Below are positions 15,751 through 23,818 of a DNA stretch of 64,000 nt, piece by piece. Under the pieces are notes generated by a model, which saw only the letters and a list, made by a program, of their open reading frames with translations, did not search any database and had not been told where the DNA came from. Numbering within the stretch: position 1 is the stretch's first letter; each line of letters opens with the position of its first letter. The DNA is from DASYGT01 sp035999365 (lineage in GTDB: Bacteria > Actinomycetota > Actinomycetes > Mycobacteriales > Jatrophihabitantaceae). The DNA is taken from positions 33,186-97,185 of the forward strand of contig DASYGT010000015.1 in assembly GCA_035999365.1 (NCBI GenBank). The letters run 5' to 3'. The translations under genes and the position numbers were made by a program.

Positions 15751-17613
15751 GTGCACGCAGCGCTGGAGATCCTCGGGTTGGTCGCAGTCGTCGGCTTCGT
15801 CGCGGCCGCGGCGCGCCGGTTCCGGCTTTCCGAGCCCCTCGTACTCGTCGTTGTCGGAGTCGGCATCTCCTATGTGCCGCACGTGCTCGACATCGTTCTG
15901 ACCCCGGACGTCGTCCTGATCGGACTGCTGCCGCCCCTGCTGTACGCCGCAGCGATCCGCACGTCGCTCGTCGACTTCCGGGCCAACCGCCGCCCCATCG
16001 GACTGCTCTCGGTGGGGCTGGTCGCCTTCTCGACGATCGTCGTCGGACTGGTCGCGAGCTGGTTCGTTCCCGGGCTGAATCTGGCGGCGGGGTTCGCACT
16101 GGGCGCCGTCGTCGCACCTACGGATGCGGTGGCAGCAACGACGGTGGCCCGTCGCGTCGGCATGCCGCGCCGCATCGTGAGCATCCTCGAGTCGGAAAGC
16201 CTTCTCAACGACGCCACTGCGCTCGTGGCCCTCAACACAGCTCTCGCCGCACTGACTGCCTCTGTCACGGTGTGGGACGTCGGATGGGACTTCGTGCGCG
16301 CTGCCGGGGGCGGCCTGCTCGTCGGCCTGATCGCCGCGGCAATCCTCGCTGCTATCCGCAAGCGGATCACCGAGCCCGTACTCGACACCACGCTGTCCTT
16401 CGCCGCGCCCTATGTGGCCTTCCTGCCCGCACAGCAGATCCACGCGTCCGGCGTGCTTGCTGTCGTTGTCACCGGGCTCGCATTGGGGCATCGTTCTCCG
16501 GTCCTGCAGACGGCAGCATCTCGGATCGCGGAGAACGTCAACTGGCGCACCGTTCAGTTCCTGCTGGAGAACGTCGTGTTCCTGCTCATCGGCCTGCAGA
16601 TTCGGCCGATCGTCGATGGCGTGCGCGCCCAGCACCCGCACTGGGACCAGGTGATCCCGGCCTGCGCGATCGTCCTCGTCGTGACGATGGCCGCACGGGG
16701 GGTGTGGATCTATGCCGCGTCGGGTGCCCTTCGTCTGATGCGCCGTTCGCATTGGACGGGCGCGGAGTGTGCGGTTGTGTCGTGGTCAGGCATGCGTGGC
16801 GTCGTCACGCTCGCCGCCGTGTTCCTGCTCCCCGAGAACCCGAAGTACCATCGCGACCTCATCGCGCTGATCGCCTTCACCGTCGTCGCCGGAACGCTCC
16901 TCATCCAAGGATCCAGCCTGCCATGGCTGTTGCGGCGGCTGCGCCTGCCTGGCCCCGATCCCGCCGAGGACGCGCTGCAGGCCGCATCGCTCGTTACCGA
17001 CGCCTCGCGCGCCGGGCTCGCGGTACTCGAGGAACTTCGGCGGCCCGGTGACCCGCCCGAGGTGATCGAGCAGTTGCGCGAGCGGGGCATGCGTCGTAGC
17101 AACCAGTTGTGGGAGCAGCTCGGGCGATCGCAGTCCGAAGTCGAGCCGCCCGCCGCTGCGTACTACCGCCTGCGGTCCCACATGCTCGCGGCCGAGCGCA
17201 GCAGCATCCTCGAAGCTCGCGACCGAGGGGTGTACGACGACGAGGTGCTGCGTGCGGCGCTCACCGCGATCGATCTGGAGGAATCCATGCTTGATCGCAT
17301 CGAGGACGCCGCGGCGCGTGTCGACAACGACCTCACGACCCCGCGTCAGCGAGCCGGAGACTGCGAGCACCTGCGCGATGCTCCGCGCGTGGTTGCAGCG
17401 CTGACGCCGCACGGCTGCGAGGAGTGCCTGCGGCTCGGGATGAGGTGGGTCCACTTGCGGTTGTGCCTCAGCTGCGGGCACGTCGGCTGTTGTGACTCGT
17501 CCGTCGGGAAACATGCCCGCGCGCACTACGACGAAACGCGGCATCCGGTCATGCGCAGCATCGAGCCGGGTGAGGCGTGGCGTTGGTGCTTCGCCGACGA
17601 GTTGCTCGGCTGA
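15751..17613 (+). CDS. Na+/H+ antiporter (CPA1) with C-terminal UBP-type zinc finger
   Basis: A 620-residue protein. Residues 1-400 contain about a dozen membrane helices with the CPA1 signatures APTDAVAATTVA and ESESLLNDATALVALNTA, whose aspartates carry cations. Residues 400-535 are a cytosolic helical region. Residues 538-605 form a UBP-type zinc finger: CEHL, HGCEECL, CLSCGHVGCCDSS and HARAHYDETRHPV provide the Cys/His ligands. UBP fingers in eukaryotes bind the free C-terminus of ubiquitin; in bacteria their ligand is unknown. I believe the fusion recurs in actinobacteria. Start is GTG 15751. The function is monovalent cation/proton exchange, with the finger possibly sensing a soluble partner. 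Confidence 0.88.
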   Translation: MHAALEILGLVAVVGFVAAAARRFRLSEPLVLVVVGVGISYVPHVLDIVLTPDVVLIGLLPPLLYAAAIRTSLVDFRANRRPIGLLSVGLVAFSTIVVGLVASWFVPGLNLAAGFALGAVVAPTDAVAATTVARRVGMPRRIVSILESESLLNDATALVALNTALAALTASVTVWDVGWDFVRAAGGGLLVGLIAAAILAAIRKRITEPVLDTTLSFAAPYVAFLPAQQIHASGVLAVVVTGLALGHRSPVLQTAASRIAENVNWRTVQFLLENVVFLLIGLQIRPIVDGVRAQHPHWDQVIPACAIVLVVTMAARGVWIYAASGALRLMRRSHWTGAECAVVSWSGMRGVVTLAAVFLLPENPKYHRDLIALIAFTVVAGTLLIQGSSLPWLLRRLRLPGPDPAEDALQAASLVTDASRAGLAVLEELRRPGDPPEVIEQLRERGMRRSNQLWEQLGRSQSEVEPPAAAYYRLRSHMLAAERSSILEARDRGVYDDEVLRAALTAIDLEESMLDRIEDAAARVDNDLTTPRQRAGDCEHLRDAPRVVAALTPHGCEECLRLGMRWVHLRLCLSCGHVGCCDSSVGKHARAHYDETRHPVMRSIEPGEAWRWCFADELLG

Positions 17614-17617
17614 TCCG

Positions 17618-18205
17618 TCAGACGCGCACGGCCGCGAGCAGGGCCGTGTAGGAGGCGATGAGTTCAGCCCGCTCCTGTGCCAGCAGCGGATCCTCCAGGT
17701 CCAGTCCCGCGGCGACCCAAGCGTCGGACCGCGCCATCGCGGTGACCCGATGCCGCGCGGCGCTCCGGACAGCATCTGGCGAGACCTTGTAGACGTAGCC
17801 GTACAGAGCGATCAAGGCATGGACGAGGTCGTCCTCGGTCACGGCGTCTTCGCGCTGACGAAGGCGATGAACGCGCCACCATTCGACCTCGAGTCGCGCC
17901 GCCTCGACCGGATCGAGGCTGAGTCCGCCGTCGCGCGCGACCAGCGCGTAGAACCTGCGCATGAACGCACGCGCACGATCAGGGTCGTTGGCCGGGTATG
18001 GCGCCCACACCTGGTTGGCGCGCAGGACGTAGTACGCCCCGACGATCGTGCGCACGCGGTTCATGCCGAACCCGATCCGAACCATGCCCACCGCCGCGCG
18101 CAGAAAGGCCCGCCACTCGCGCCGGTAGTACGCCGCCCACCCGTCCGTCTCGGCATTCCCCAGCGCCAACGGATCGAAGTCTCTCGGTCCCACGGACCGC
18201 ACCAT
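17618..18205 (-). CDS. Hypothetical protein (195 aa), helical
   Basis: A soluble, Trp/Tyr/Arg-rich protein without signal peptide or membrane helices. Recognisable segments are NAETDGWAAYYRREWRAFLR, RIGFGMNRVRTIVGAYYVLR and the acidic LEVEWWRVHRLRQREDAVTE. The even helix spacing suggests an all-alpha fold. I do not recognise a family, although the composition looks like a conserved actinobacterial hypothetical. Start ATG 18205 has GGAG six bases upstream; a TTG at 18211 is also open. It is convergent with the antiporter gene, whose stop is only four bases away, and lies downstream of the groEL terminator on the same strand. Confidence 0.7.
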   Translation of the reverse strand: MVRSVGPRDFDPLALGNAETDGWAAYYRREWRAFLRAAVGMVRIGFGMNRVRTIVGAYYVLRANQVWAPYPANDPDRARAFMRRFYALVARDGGLSLDPVEAARLEVEWWRVHRLRQREDAVTEDDLVHALIALYGYVYKVSPDAVRSAARHRVTAMARSDAWVAAGLDLEDPLLAQERAELIASYTALLAAVRV

Positions 18206-18241
18206 AGCCAACTCCGCAAGAAAGCACCGACGGACAAAGGA

Positions 18242-18306
18242 GGGCCGGGAGGTGCTCGCCCGAGGGGATCAAGCCTGACCGCCCCGAGGCGAGGACCTCC
18301 CGGCCC
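18242..18306 (-). terminator. Long hairpin after groEL with a conserved 27-nt apical core
   Basis: A perfect 12-bp outer stem (GGGCCGGGAGGT at 18242 with its complement at 18295-18306) and a 6-bp inner stem (CTCGCC / GGCGAG) enclose 18261-18287. That 27-nt interior is identical to 52171-52197 inside the hairpin after clpC, although the two outer stems are unrelated. Read from the minus strand, the interior can itself fold: GGGG with CCCC, and GGUCA with UGAUC around a GGCU loop. No clear U-run follows. Position 20 bp after the groEL stop fits a transcription terminator or a 3' UTR stabiliser. Confidence 0.75.
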
Positions 18307-18325
18307 GACCTCTTGCTACGTGGAC

Positions 18326-19951
<1,626 letters not shown>

Positions 19952-20047
19952 GCGGTGTCGTCCTTACTCGTAGATGAACACGCTTGTGGTGCCGGCCCCA
20001 GTGCCCGCGACGGACGGCGTTCTCGGTGAACACCTCACTGCTACCGG

Positions 20048-20074
20048 TTGGCACTCAGCCTAGCCGAGTGCCAA
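20048..20074. promoter_or_regulatory. CIRCE operator 1 (HrcA site) for groEL
   Basis: A perfect inverted repeat, TTGGCACTC, nine bases, GAGTGCCAA. It is the CIRCE consensus with a G/C change at one symmetric position. It lies about 97 bp upstream of the groEL ATG and just downstream of the predicted transcription start. HrcA repressor binding is established for such sites. Confidence 0.92.
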
Positions 20075-20078
20075 TTCA

Positions 20079-20108
20079 GTATTAGCACTCACCCCAGGAG
20101 AGTGCAAG
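20079..20108 (-). promoter_or_regulatory. groEL promoter overlapped by CIRCE operator 2
   Basis: On the minus strand TTGCAC (20107-20102) and TAATAC (20084-20079) are separated by 17 bases, a good sigma-A-type promoter. The interval coincides with a second CIRCE: TTAGCACTC at 20082-20090, nine bases, GAGTGCAAG at 20100-20108; the right arm departs from consensus in its last three bases. HrcA bound here would cover the polymerase site. Confidence 0.8.
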
Positions 20109-20118
20109 AACGGCGCTG

Positions 20119-20451
20119 CTACTCGGCGACAGCCCCGGAGGTGGCGCGTCGGGTGGCCGGCGAGAGCGGCCGGATGGAGACGGGCTCGGCGAGCAGATCG
20201 GCGAGCTCGAGCTGCAGGGCCCGGAAGAAATCGTGCTCGAAGTGCGCGCGGATCGCGTCCTGGTCGGTGAACTCTTCCCATACCCACACCAGGTCCTCGT
20301 CCGAGGCGTCGGCGGCTGCGGCGAACAGGGTCGTGCCGGGCTCGCCGTCGAGGGTGTTCGCGTAGTTCGTGAGCACGCGCAGCAGCTCGTCACGCCGACC
20401 GGGGGCTGCCGTCATCTGCAGGACGGCTCCGAATTGCGGGTTCTGGGGCAC
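20119..20451 (-). CDS. Antibiotic-biosynthesis-monooxygenase (ABM) domain protein
   Basis: A 110-residue ferredoxin-like dimeric alpha/beta-barrel protein: FGAVLQMTAAPGRRDELLRV, TTLFAAAADASDEDLVWVWE and FTDQDAIRAHFEHDFFRALQ match the ABM/YgiN layout. Such proteins act as quinol monooxygenases, or often have unknown small-molecule roles. The start is GTG 20451. The stop lies about 10 bp from the CIRCE/promoter region of groEL on the same strand, so it is a separate upstream gene, not part of groEL transcription. It follows cspA by 45 bp. Confidence 0.78.
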   Translation of the reverse strand: MPQNPQFGAVLQMTAAPGRRDELLRVLTNYANTLDGEPGTTLFAAAADASDEDLVWVWEEFTDQDAIRAHFEHDFFRALQLELADLLAEPVSIRPLSPATRRATSGAVAE

Positions 20452-20496
20452 ACAGGGCCAACGCGTGGCCGGCGGGCGGGATTCCCGGGTGCGGAT

Positions 20497-20700
20497 TCAG
20501 CTGACGATGCGCACCGCATCGGCCTGCGGGCCTTTCGGTCCCTGCGTCACCTCGAACTCGACGCGCTGGTTCTCCTCGAGCGAGCGGTAACCCTCGGACT
20601 GGATGGCCGAGTAGTGGACGAAGACGTCCTGACCACCGTCTACAGCGATGAAGCCGTAGCCCTTCTCGTTGTTGAACCACTTCACGCTGCCCTGTGCCAC
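20497..20700 (-). CDS. cspA: Cold-shock protein CspA
   Basis: A 67-residue canonical cold-shock protein, MAQGSVKWFNNEKGYGF with RNP1 KGYGF and RNP2 DVFVH. It binds single-stranded nucleic acid and acts as an RNA chaperone. I chose GTG 20700, five bases after GAGGAG, because it gives the family length exactly; the in-frame GTG 20706 overlaps that site. The upstream 200 bp holds an AT-richer patch around 20770-20800 that may contain the promoter and a long leader, as is common for cold-shock genes. A second, longer cold-shock protein is encoded at 3927-4310. Confidence 0.95.
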   Translation of the reverse strand: MAQGSVKWFNNEKGYGFIAVDGGQDVFVHYSAIQSEGYRSLEENQRVEFEVTQGPKGPQADAVRIVS

Positions 20701-20871
20701 GTCCACTCCTCGCTAGGGGCCTGCCACGCTGGCTCGACCGCCGCGGACGCTACTCGCACCCTGGGGCCTTTTCCAGATCGAAAATCCCCGTAAAACAAGG
20801 GTTAAGTGGGTGTGCTCCGGGTCATGAGCCGTGATCCGCTTCATCGCCTCTGATGCCGTGCGTCCCACCTG

Positions 20872-20920
20872 CGATTGTGCAACGTTTGGCGGCGTGAGAC
20901 GGCCAAACGTTGCGCAATCG
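20872..20920 (-). terminator. 19-bp inverted repeat after thrC
   Basis: CGATTGTGCAACGTTTGGC at 20872-20890 pairs with 20902-20920 with a single G-U, around an 11-nt loop. It begins 15 bp past the thrC stop and separates thrC from the cspA upstream region. A terminator is the simplest reading, though no U-tract follows; the long AT-containing stem could also be an operator. Confidence 0.6.
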
Positions 20921-20934
20921 CTGGATGGGGACGG

Positions 20935-22203
20935 CTAGAGCAGGCCGGCTTCGCGCATGCCCTTCACCGTGGGCGGGATGATCGCAGTCGGGCGCGCACC
21001 CTCGCTTACCGCGTCGATCGTCTTGAGGCCGTCGCCGGTGTTGTAGACGACCGTCTCGGCCGAGGTGTCGATCGCCCCCGATGCGACCAGCTTGCGGAGC
21101 ACCGCGACCGTGACACCGCCGGCGGTCTCACTGAAGACGCCGGTCGTGCGAGCCAGCAGCCGGATGCCCTCGCGAATCTCCTCGTCGTCGACGGCGGCCA
21201 TCGCGCCGCCCGTCGAGCGAACGACATCGAGCGCGTACGGGCCGTCGGCGGGATTGCCGATGTTCAGCGACTTCGCGATGCCGGTGGGCTTCACCGGCTG
21301 CACGACGTCGGACCCGTTGGCGAAGGCGGTCGCGATCGGCGAGCATCCGGCCGACTGGGCACCGAACACCCGCCAGGTGGACTCGGGCGCGAGTCCCGCC
21401 GCAACGAGCTCCTTGAAGGCCTTGTGCACCTTCGTCAGCAGCGATCCAGAGGCCATCGGCGCCACGACCTGCGCAGGCACCCGCCACCCCAGCTGCTCGG
21501 CGACCTCGAAGCCGAGAGTCTTGGAACCCTCCGCGTAGTACGGGCGGACATTGACGTTCACGAATCCGGTGGTCTCGAACTCCTCGGTCTCGGCGAGCTC
21601 GGAGCAGAGCCGGTTGACGTCGTCGTACGAGCCGTTTACCCCGACCAGCGTGCCGCCGTAGACGGCCGATTGGACGATCTTGGCGGGCTCAAGATCGGCC
21701 GGCACGAATACGATCGAGGGCATCCCGATGCGTGCCGCGTGCGCCGCGACGGAGTTGCCGAGGTTGCCCGTCGAGGCGCACGCAATGCGCTCGAATCCGA
21801 GTTCGCGGGCGGCCGTGATCGCGACCGAGACGACACGGTCCTTGAACGAGTGGGTCGGATTCGCCGAGTCGTCCTTGACCCAGAGCGGGGCGGTGAAGCC
21901 GAGTTCGGCCCCCAGGCGGTCGGCGCGGATCAGCGGTGTCATTCCGGTGCCCGAGTCGACGCGGGTCGCCGGGTTCTGCCCGACGGGAAGCAGGCCGGCG
22001 TAACGCCAGATCGAGTGGGGACCCGCTGCGATGTCTTCGGCGGTGACGGCGGCCAGAGCCGCGGCGTCATAACCGATCTCCAGCGGGCCGAAGCATTCGA
22101 AGCAGGCGTGCTGCGCGCCGAGTGGGTAGCTGGCGCCGCAGTTGCGACAGACGAGCGCAGCGGCGGGCGACGGAAGTGTCGGGCGGTCAACGAGGGCAGT
22201 CAT
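20935..22203 (-). CDS. thrC: Threonine synthase
   Basis: A 422-residue fold-type II PLP enzyme that converts O-phospho-L-homoserine to threonine. Visible are an N-terminal zinc-ribbon-like region (CRNCGASYPLGAQHACFEC), NPTHSFKDRVV with the PLP lysine, ASTGNLGNSVAAHAARIG and the C-terminal NTGDGLKT. The rubredoxin-like Cys cluster and the short length place it with the class resembling archaeal and plant enzymes. I chose ATG 22203; the longer frame from 22227 begins inside the P1 helix of the riboswitch. It is preceded by a SAM-I riboswitch and followed by a 19-bp hairpin, so it appears to be a single-gene transcription unit. Confidence 0.93.
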   Translation of the reverse strand: MTALVDRPTLPSPAAALVCRNCGASYPLGAQHACFECFGPLEIGYDAAALAAVTAEDIAAGPHSIWRYAGLLPVGQNPATRVDSGTGMTPLIRADRLGAELGFTAPLWVKDDSANPTHSFKDRVVSVAITAARELGFERIACASTGNLGNSVAAHAARIGMPSIVFVPADLEPAKIVQSAVYGGTLVGVNGSYDDVNRLCSELAETEEFETTGFVNVNVRPYYAEGSKTLGFEVAEQLGWRVPAQVVAPMASGSLLTKVHKAFKELVAAGLAPESTWRVFGAQSAGCSPIATAFANGSDVVQPVKPTGIAKSLNIGNPADGPYALDVVRSTGGAMAAVDDEEIREGIRLLARTTGVFSETAGGVTVAVLRKLVASGAIDTSAETVVYNTGDGLKTIDAVSEGARPTAIIPPTVKGMREAGLL

Positions 22204-22222
22204 GAATAGGGAGGCCTTTCTC

Positions 22223-22358
22223 CTCATCTTTCCCAGGTCATTTTCGCCTGGGCCGGAGTTGGCACCTGCGGACGGCGGCCTCGCGTCGTAGGACGTCGAT
22301 GCATCGCACGCGGTTGCCGGGGCTTCGTCGGGCCGTTCCCTCTGCCCCTCTGGATGAG
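22223..22358 (-). ncRNA. SAM-I (S-box) riboswitch upstream of thrC
   Basis: Reading the minus strand, P1 is formed by CUCAUC (22358-22353) and GAUGAG (22228-22223). Between them are the conserved S-box elements in order: CAGAGGGGCAGAGGGAAC, the kink-turn and pseudoknot segment GGCCCGACGAAGCCCCGGCAA, then GGUGCCAACUCC, and a GGAAAGAUGAGG tail. A P3/P4-like variable arm lies between. The core matches SAM-I well. The 3' P1 strand is 20 bases before the thrC ATG and continues into GAGGAGAAAGGCCUCC, which can pair with itself, suggesting control of ribosome access rather than a terminator. SAM-I normally switches expression off when SAM is high. Confidence 0.92.
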
Positions 22359-22429
22359 CGACACGCCTGGATGGACCAGCCGTGTCAGGTATTCAGTTGT
22401 GCCTCCAGTCTGACACAGCGCCGCCAGCT

Positions 22430-22981
22430 TCAGCCCGTCGTGTAGTCCGGCGTGAGCACCACCACGATCGGACCGGCCGGCAATTCGGCGAATTTCGGCT
22501 GGACGCGCTTGATCGCGGGGAATTGCTGCTGCAACGCAAGCGCCGCCGCGTGAGCCCCGGAGACGTTCGGGTCGTAGTAGGCGCAGGTCGAGGCGATGTC
22601 ATTGGTGAGGTTGCCGGTCCCGGTGACGGCCCAGCCTCCGGTCTCGAAGGTCTGGCGTGCCTGCTGGGCGAGTCCATGGACCGTCGTGTTGTTCAGGACA
22701 ACAAGCGGCAGCTTTCCGGGCGCCGGACGAGCCGAGGTCGTTACCGGCGATACGGAGTCGGTGACCGTGCGGGTCGGCGTCGTCGTCGCCGGGGCGGTGG
22801 CGGTGGGGCTGCGCTGCGTGATCACGCCGGCGTTCGCGGACCGGCCGTCCGGGTGGCGAATGGCGGCGACGGCGACGGCCAGCACGATGAGTCCGAGGAC
22901 GGCCAGCAACGCACCCGCAAGGCGTTCCCGCCGGCGTCGACGGGCGAGCTGCCGGGCAACCCGCCCGTTCGGCGCGTTCAG
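22430..22981 (-). CDS. LytR_C domain membrane protein (VirR-like)
   Basis: About 183 residues. A basic N-terminus (RQLARRRRRERL) precedes a membrane helix at about residues 20-40 (GALLAVLGLIVLAVAVAAI). A Thr/Pro-rich linker follows, then a LytR_C domain of about 85 residues (PLVVLNNTTVHGLAQQARQT, GNLTNDIASTCAYYDPNV). The protein is anchored with the domain outside. LytR_C proteins work with LCP ligases in cell-wall polymer attachment; the mycobacterial counterpart next to a DUF3263 gene is VirR (recollection). No ATG or GTG is available: the only start consistent with the DUF3263 boundary is a CTG at 22981 that overlaps its stop. The start is therefore uncertain. Confidence 0.8.
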   Translation of the reverse strand: MNAPNGRVARQLARRRRRERLAGALLAVLGLIVLAVAVAAIRHPDGRSANAGVITQRSPTATAPATTTPTRTVTDSVSPVTTSARPAPGKLPLVVLNNTTVHGLAQQARQTFETGGWAVTGTGNLTNDIASTCAYYDPNVSGAHAAALALQQQFPAIKRVQPKFAELPAGPIVVVLTPDYTTG

Positions 22982-23289
22982 ACCTCGATGCCGAGGCGCC
23001 GGGCCGAGCGTTGACGCTGTCGGCTGGCGCGCAATCGGCGCAGTCGCTTGACGAGCATGGGGTCTGCCGACAGCGCCGCGGGCGTGTCGATCAGGGCGTT
23101 GAGTACCTGGTAGTACCGCGTCGTCGACATGTCGAACAACTCGCGGATCGCCTGCTCCTTGGCGCCCGCGTACTTCCACCACTGGCGCTCGAAGGCGAGG
23201 ATCTCGCGGTCGCGACGGCTCAAGCCGTCGCCGCTGCCAGCCTCTTCTGCTGCGCCGTCGGTGCCGGCAGCGGCGGAAGCGAAGTCCAT
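22978..23289 (-). CDS. DUF3263 family protein
   Basis: A 103-residue protein. The conserved core LSRRDREILAFERQWWKYAG and FDMSTTRYYQVLNALIDTP resembles a small helix-turn-helix DNA-binding domain, and the C-terminus is strongly basic (RLRRLRASRQRQRSARR). DUF3263 function is unknown; a transcriptional role is inferred from the fold. Start ATG 23289. The stop overlaps the start of the VirR-like gene, so the two are translated together, the same pairing as in mycobacteria by my recollection. It is divergent from the WXG100-like gene; the 223-bp spacer carries the palindrome at 23434-23460. Confidence 0.88.
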   Translation of the reverse strand: MDFASAAAGTDGAAEEAGSGDGLSRRDREILAFERQWWKYAGAKEQAIRELFDMSTTRYYQVLNALIDTPAALSADPMLVKRLRRLRASRQRQRSARRLGIEV

Positions 23290-23433
23290 GGGTCGTGCTC
23301 CCTCTGGCTAACTCAGACTCTCCGGTGGTTGGACAGATCCTCGGTTACCTGGGTTGCGCCTCGGTGAATTGCATTGGTGTCATTTGCCTGCTCATTGAAT
23401 CACGCGAACCGCCGTCGACAGGCTGCGGCACGC

Positions 23434-23460
23434 TGTGGACACGCCCCGCACGTGTCCACA
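23434..23460. promoter_or_regulatory. Perfect palindrome of two DnaA-box-like 9-mers
   Basis: TGTGGACACG, seven bases (CCCCGCA), CGTGTCCACA. The arms are perfect and each contains a 9-mer one base from the actinobacterial DnaA box TTGTCCACA, in opposite orientation. It lies 53 bp before the WXG100-like start and about 145 bp before the DUF3263 start. It could be an operator for either divergent unit, a DnaA-binding site, or a terminator hairpin. Confidence 0.55.
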
Positions 23461-23512
23461 GAACAGCCGTGATGCGTGGCAACGCGACAGCGTGGCGGCC
23501 AGCCTAGCGGCC

Positions 23513-23818
23513 ATGCCCCTGCTGTTCGCCGGACCGTCGGAACTGCACGTCACAGCCCGCCGCATCCGTGATCACGCGGTGGATCTGCGCCATCGGGCCG
23601 CGCTGCTGTGCGCGTCGGCCGAGAACGTCCACTGGCGATCACCGGCCGCGGATTCGTTCCGCGCTCGCGTGAGCGACGTCGCGTCCCGAATGCGGGTCGC
23701 TGCGCGCGACCTCGAGCTCAGCGCGGATTCTCTCGACCGGCACGCTCGCCGGGTCAGCCATGCGCTGGCGAGCGCCGAGCACGCCGTTGTGCGGGCTGTC
23801 GAGTTCGTCGCGCTGTGA
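23513..23818 (+). CDS. WXG100-like small protein
   Basis: A 101-residue, almost entirely helical protein without signal peptide. The central VHWRSPAADSFRARVSDV looks like the WXG turn of type VII secretion targets, with Trp-x-Ser in place of Trp-x-Gly, followed by the usual amphipathic second helix (DLELSADSLDRHARRVSHAL). WXG100 proteins are exported as dimers by ESX systems or act as chaperone-like partners. I chose ATG 23513; the frame upstream has no support. Its stop overlaps the GTG of the hydrolase gene (GTGA), so the two are coupled. No ESX machinery genes are in the window. Confidence 0.75.
   Translation: MPLLFAGPSELHVTARRIRDHAVDLRHRAALLCASAENVHWRSPAADSFRARVSDVASRMRVAARDLELSADSLDRHARRVSHALASAEHAVVRAVEFVAL

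Noticed and set aside
20875..22209. 444-residue plus-strand frame opposite thrC
   Set aside because: Composition is charged and repetitive as in antisense shadows, and it would cross the thrC terminator hairpin.
22204..22227. ATG at 22227 as the thrC start
   Set aside because: It lies in the 3' strand of riboswitch P1. The start at 22203 fits ThrC homologues and the switch layout.
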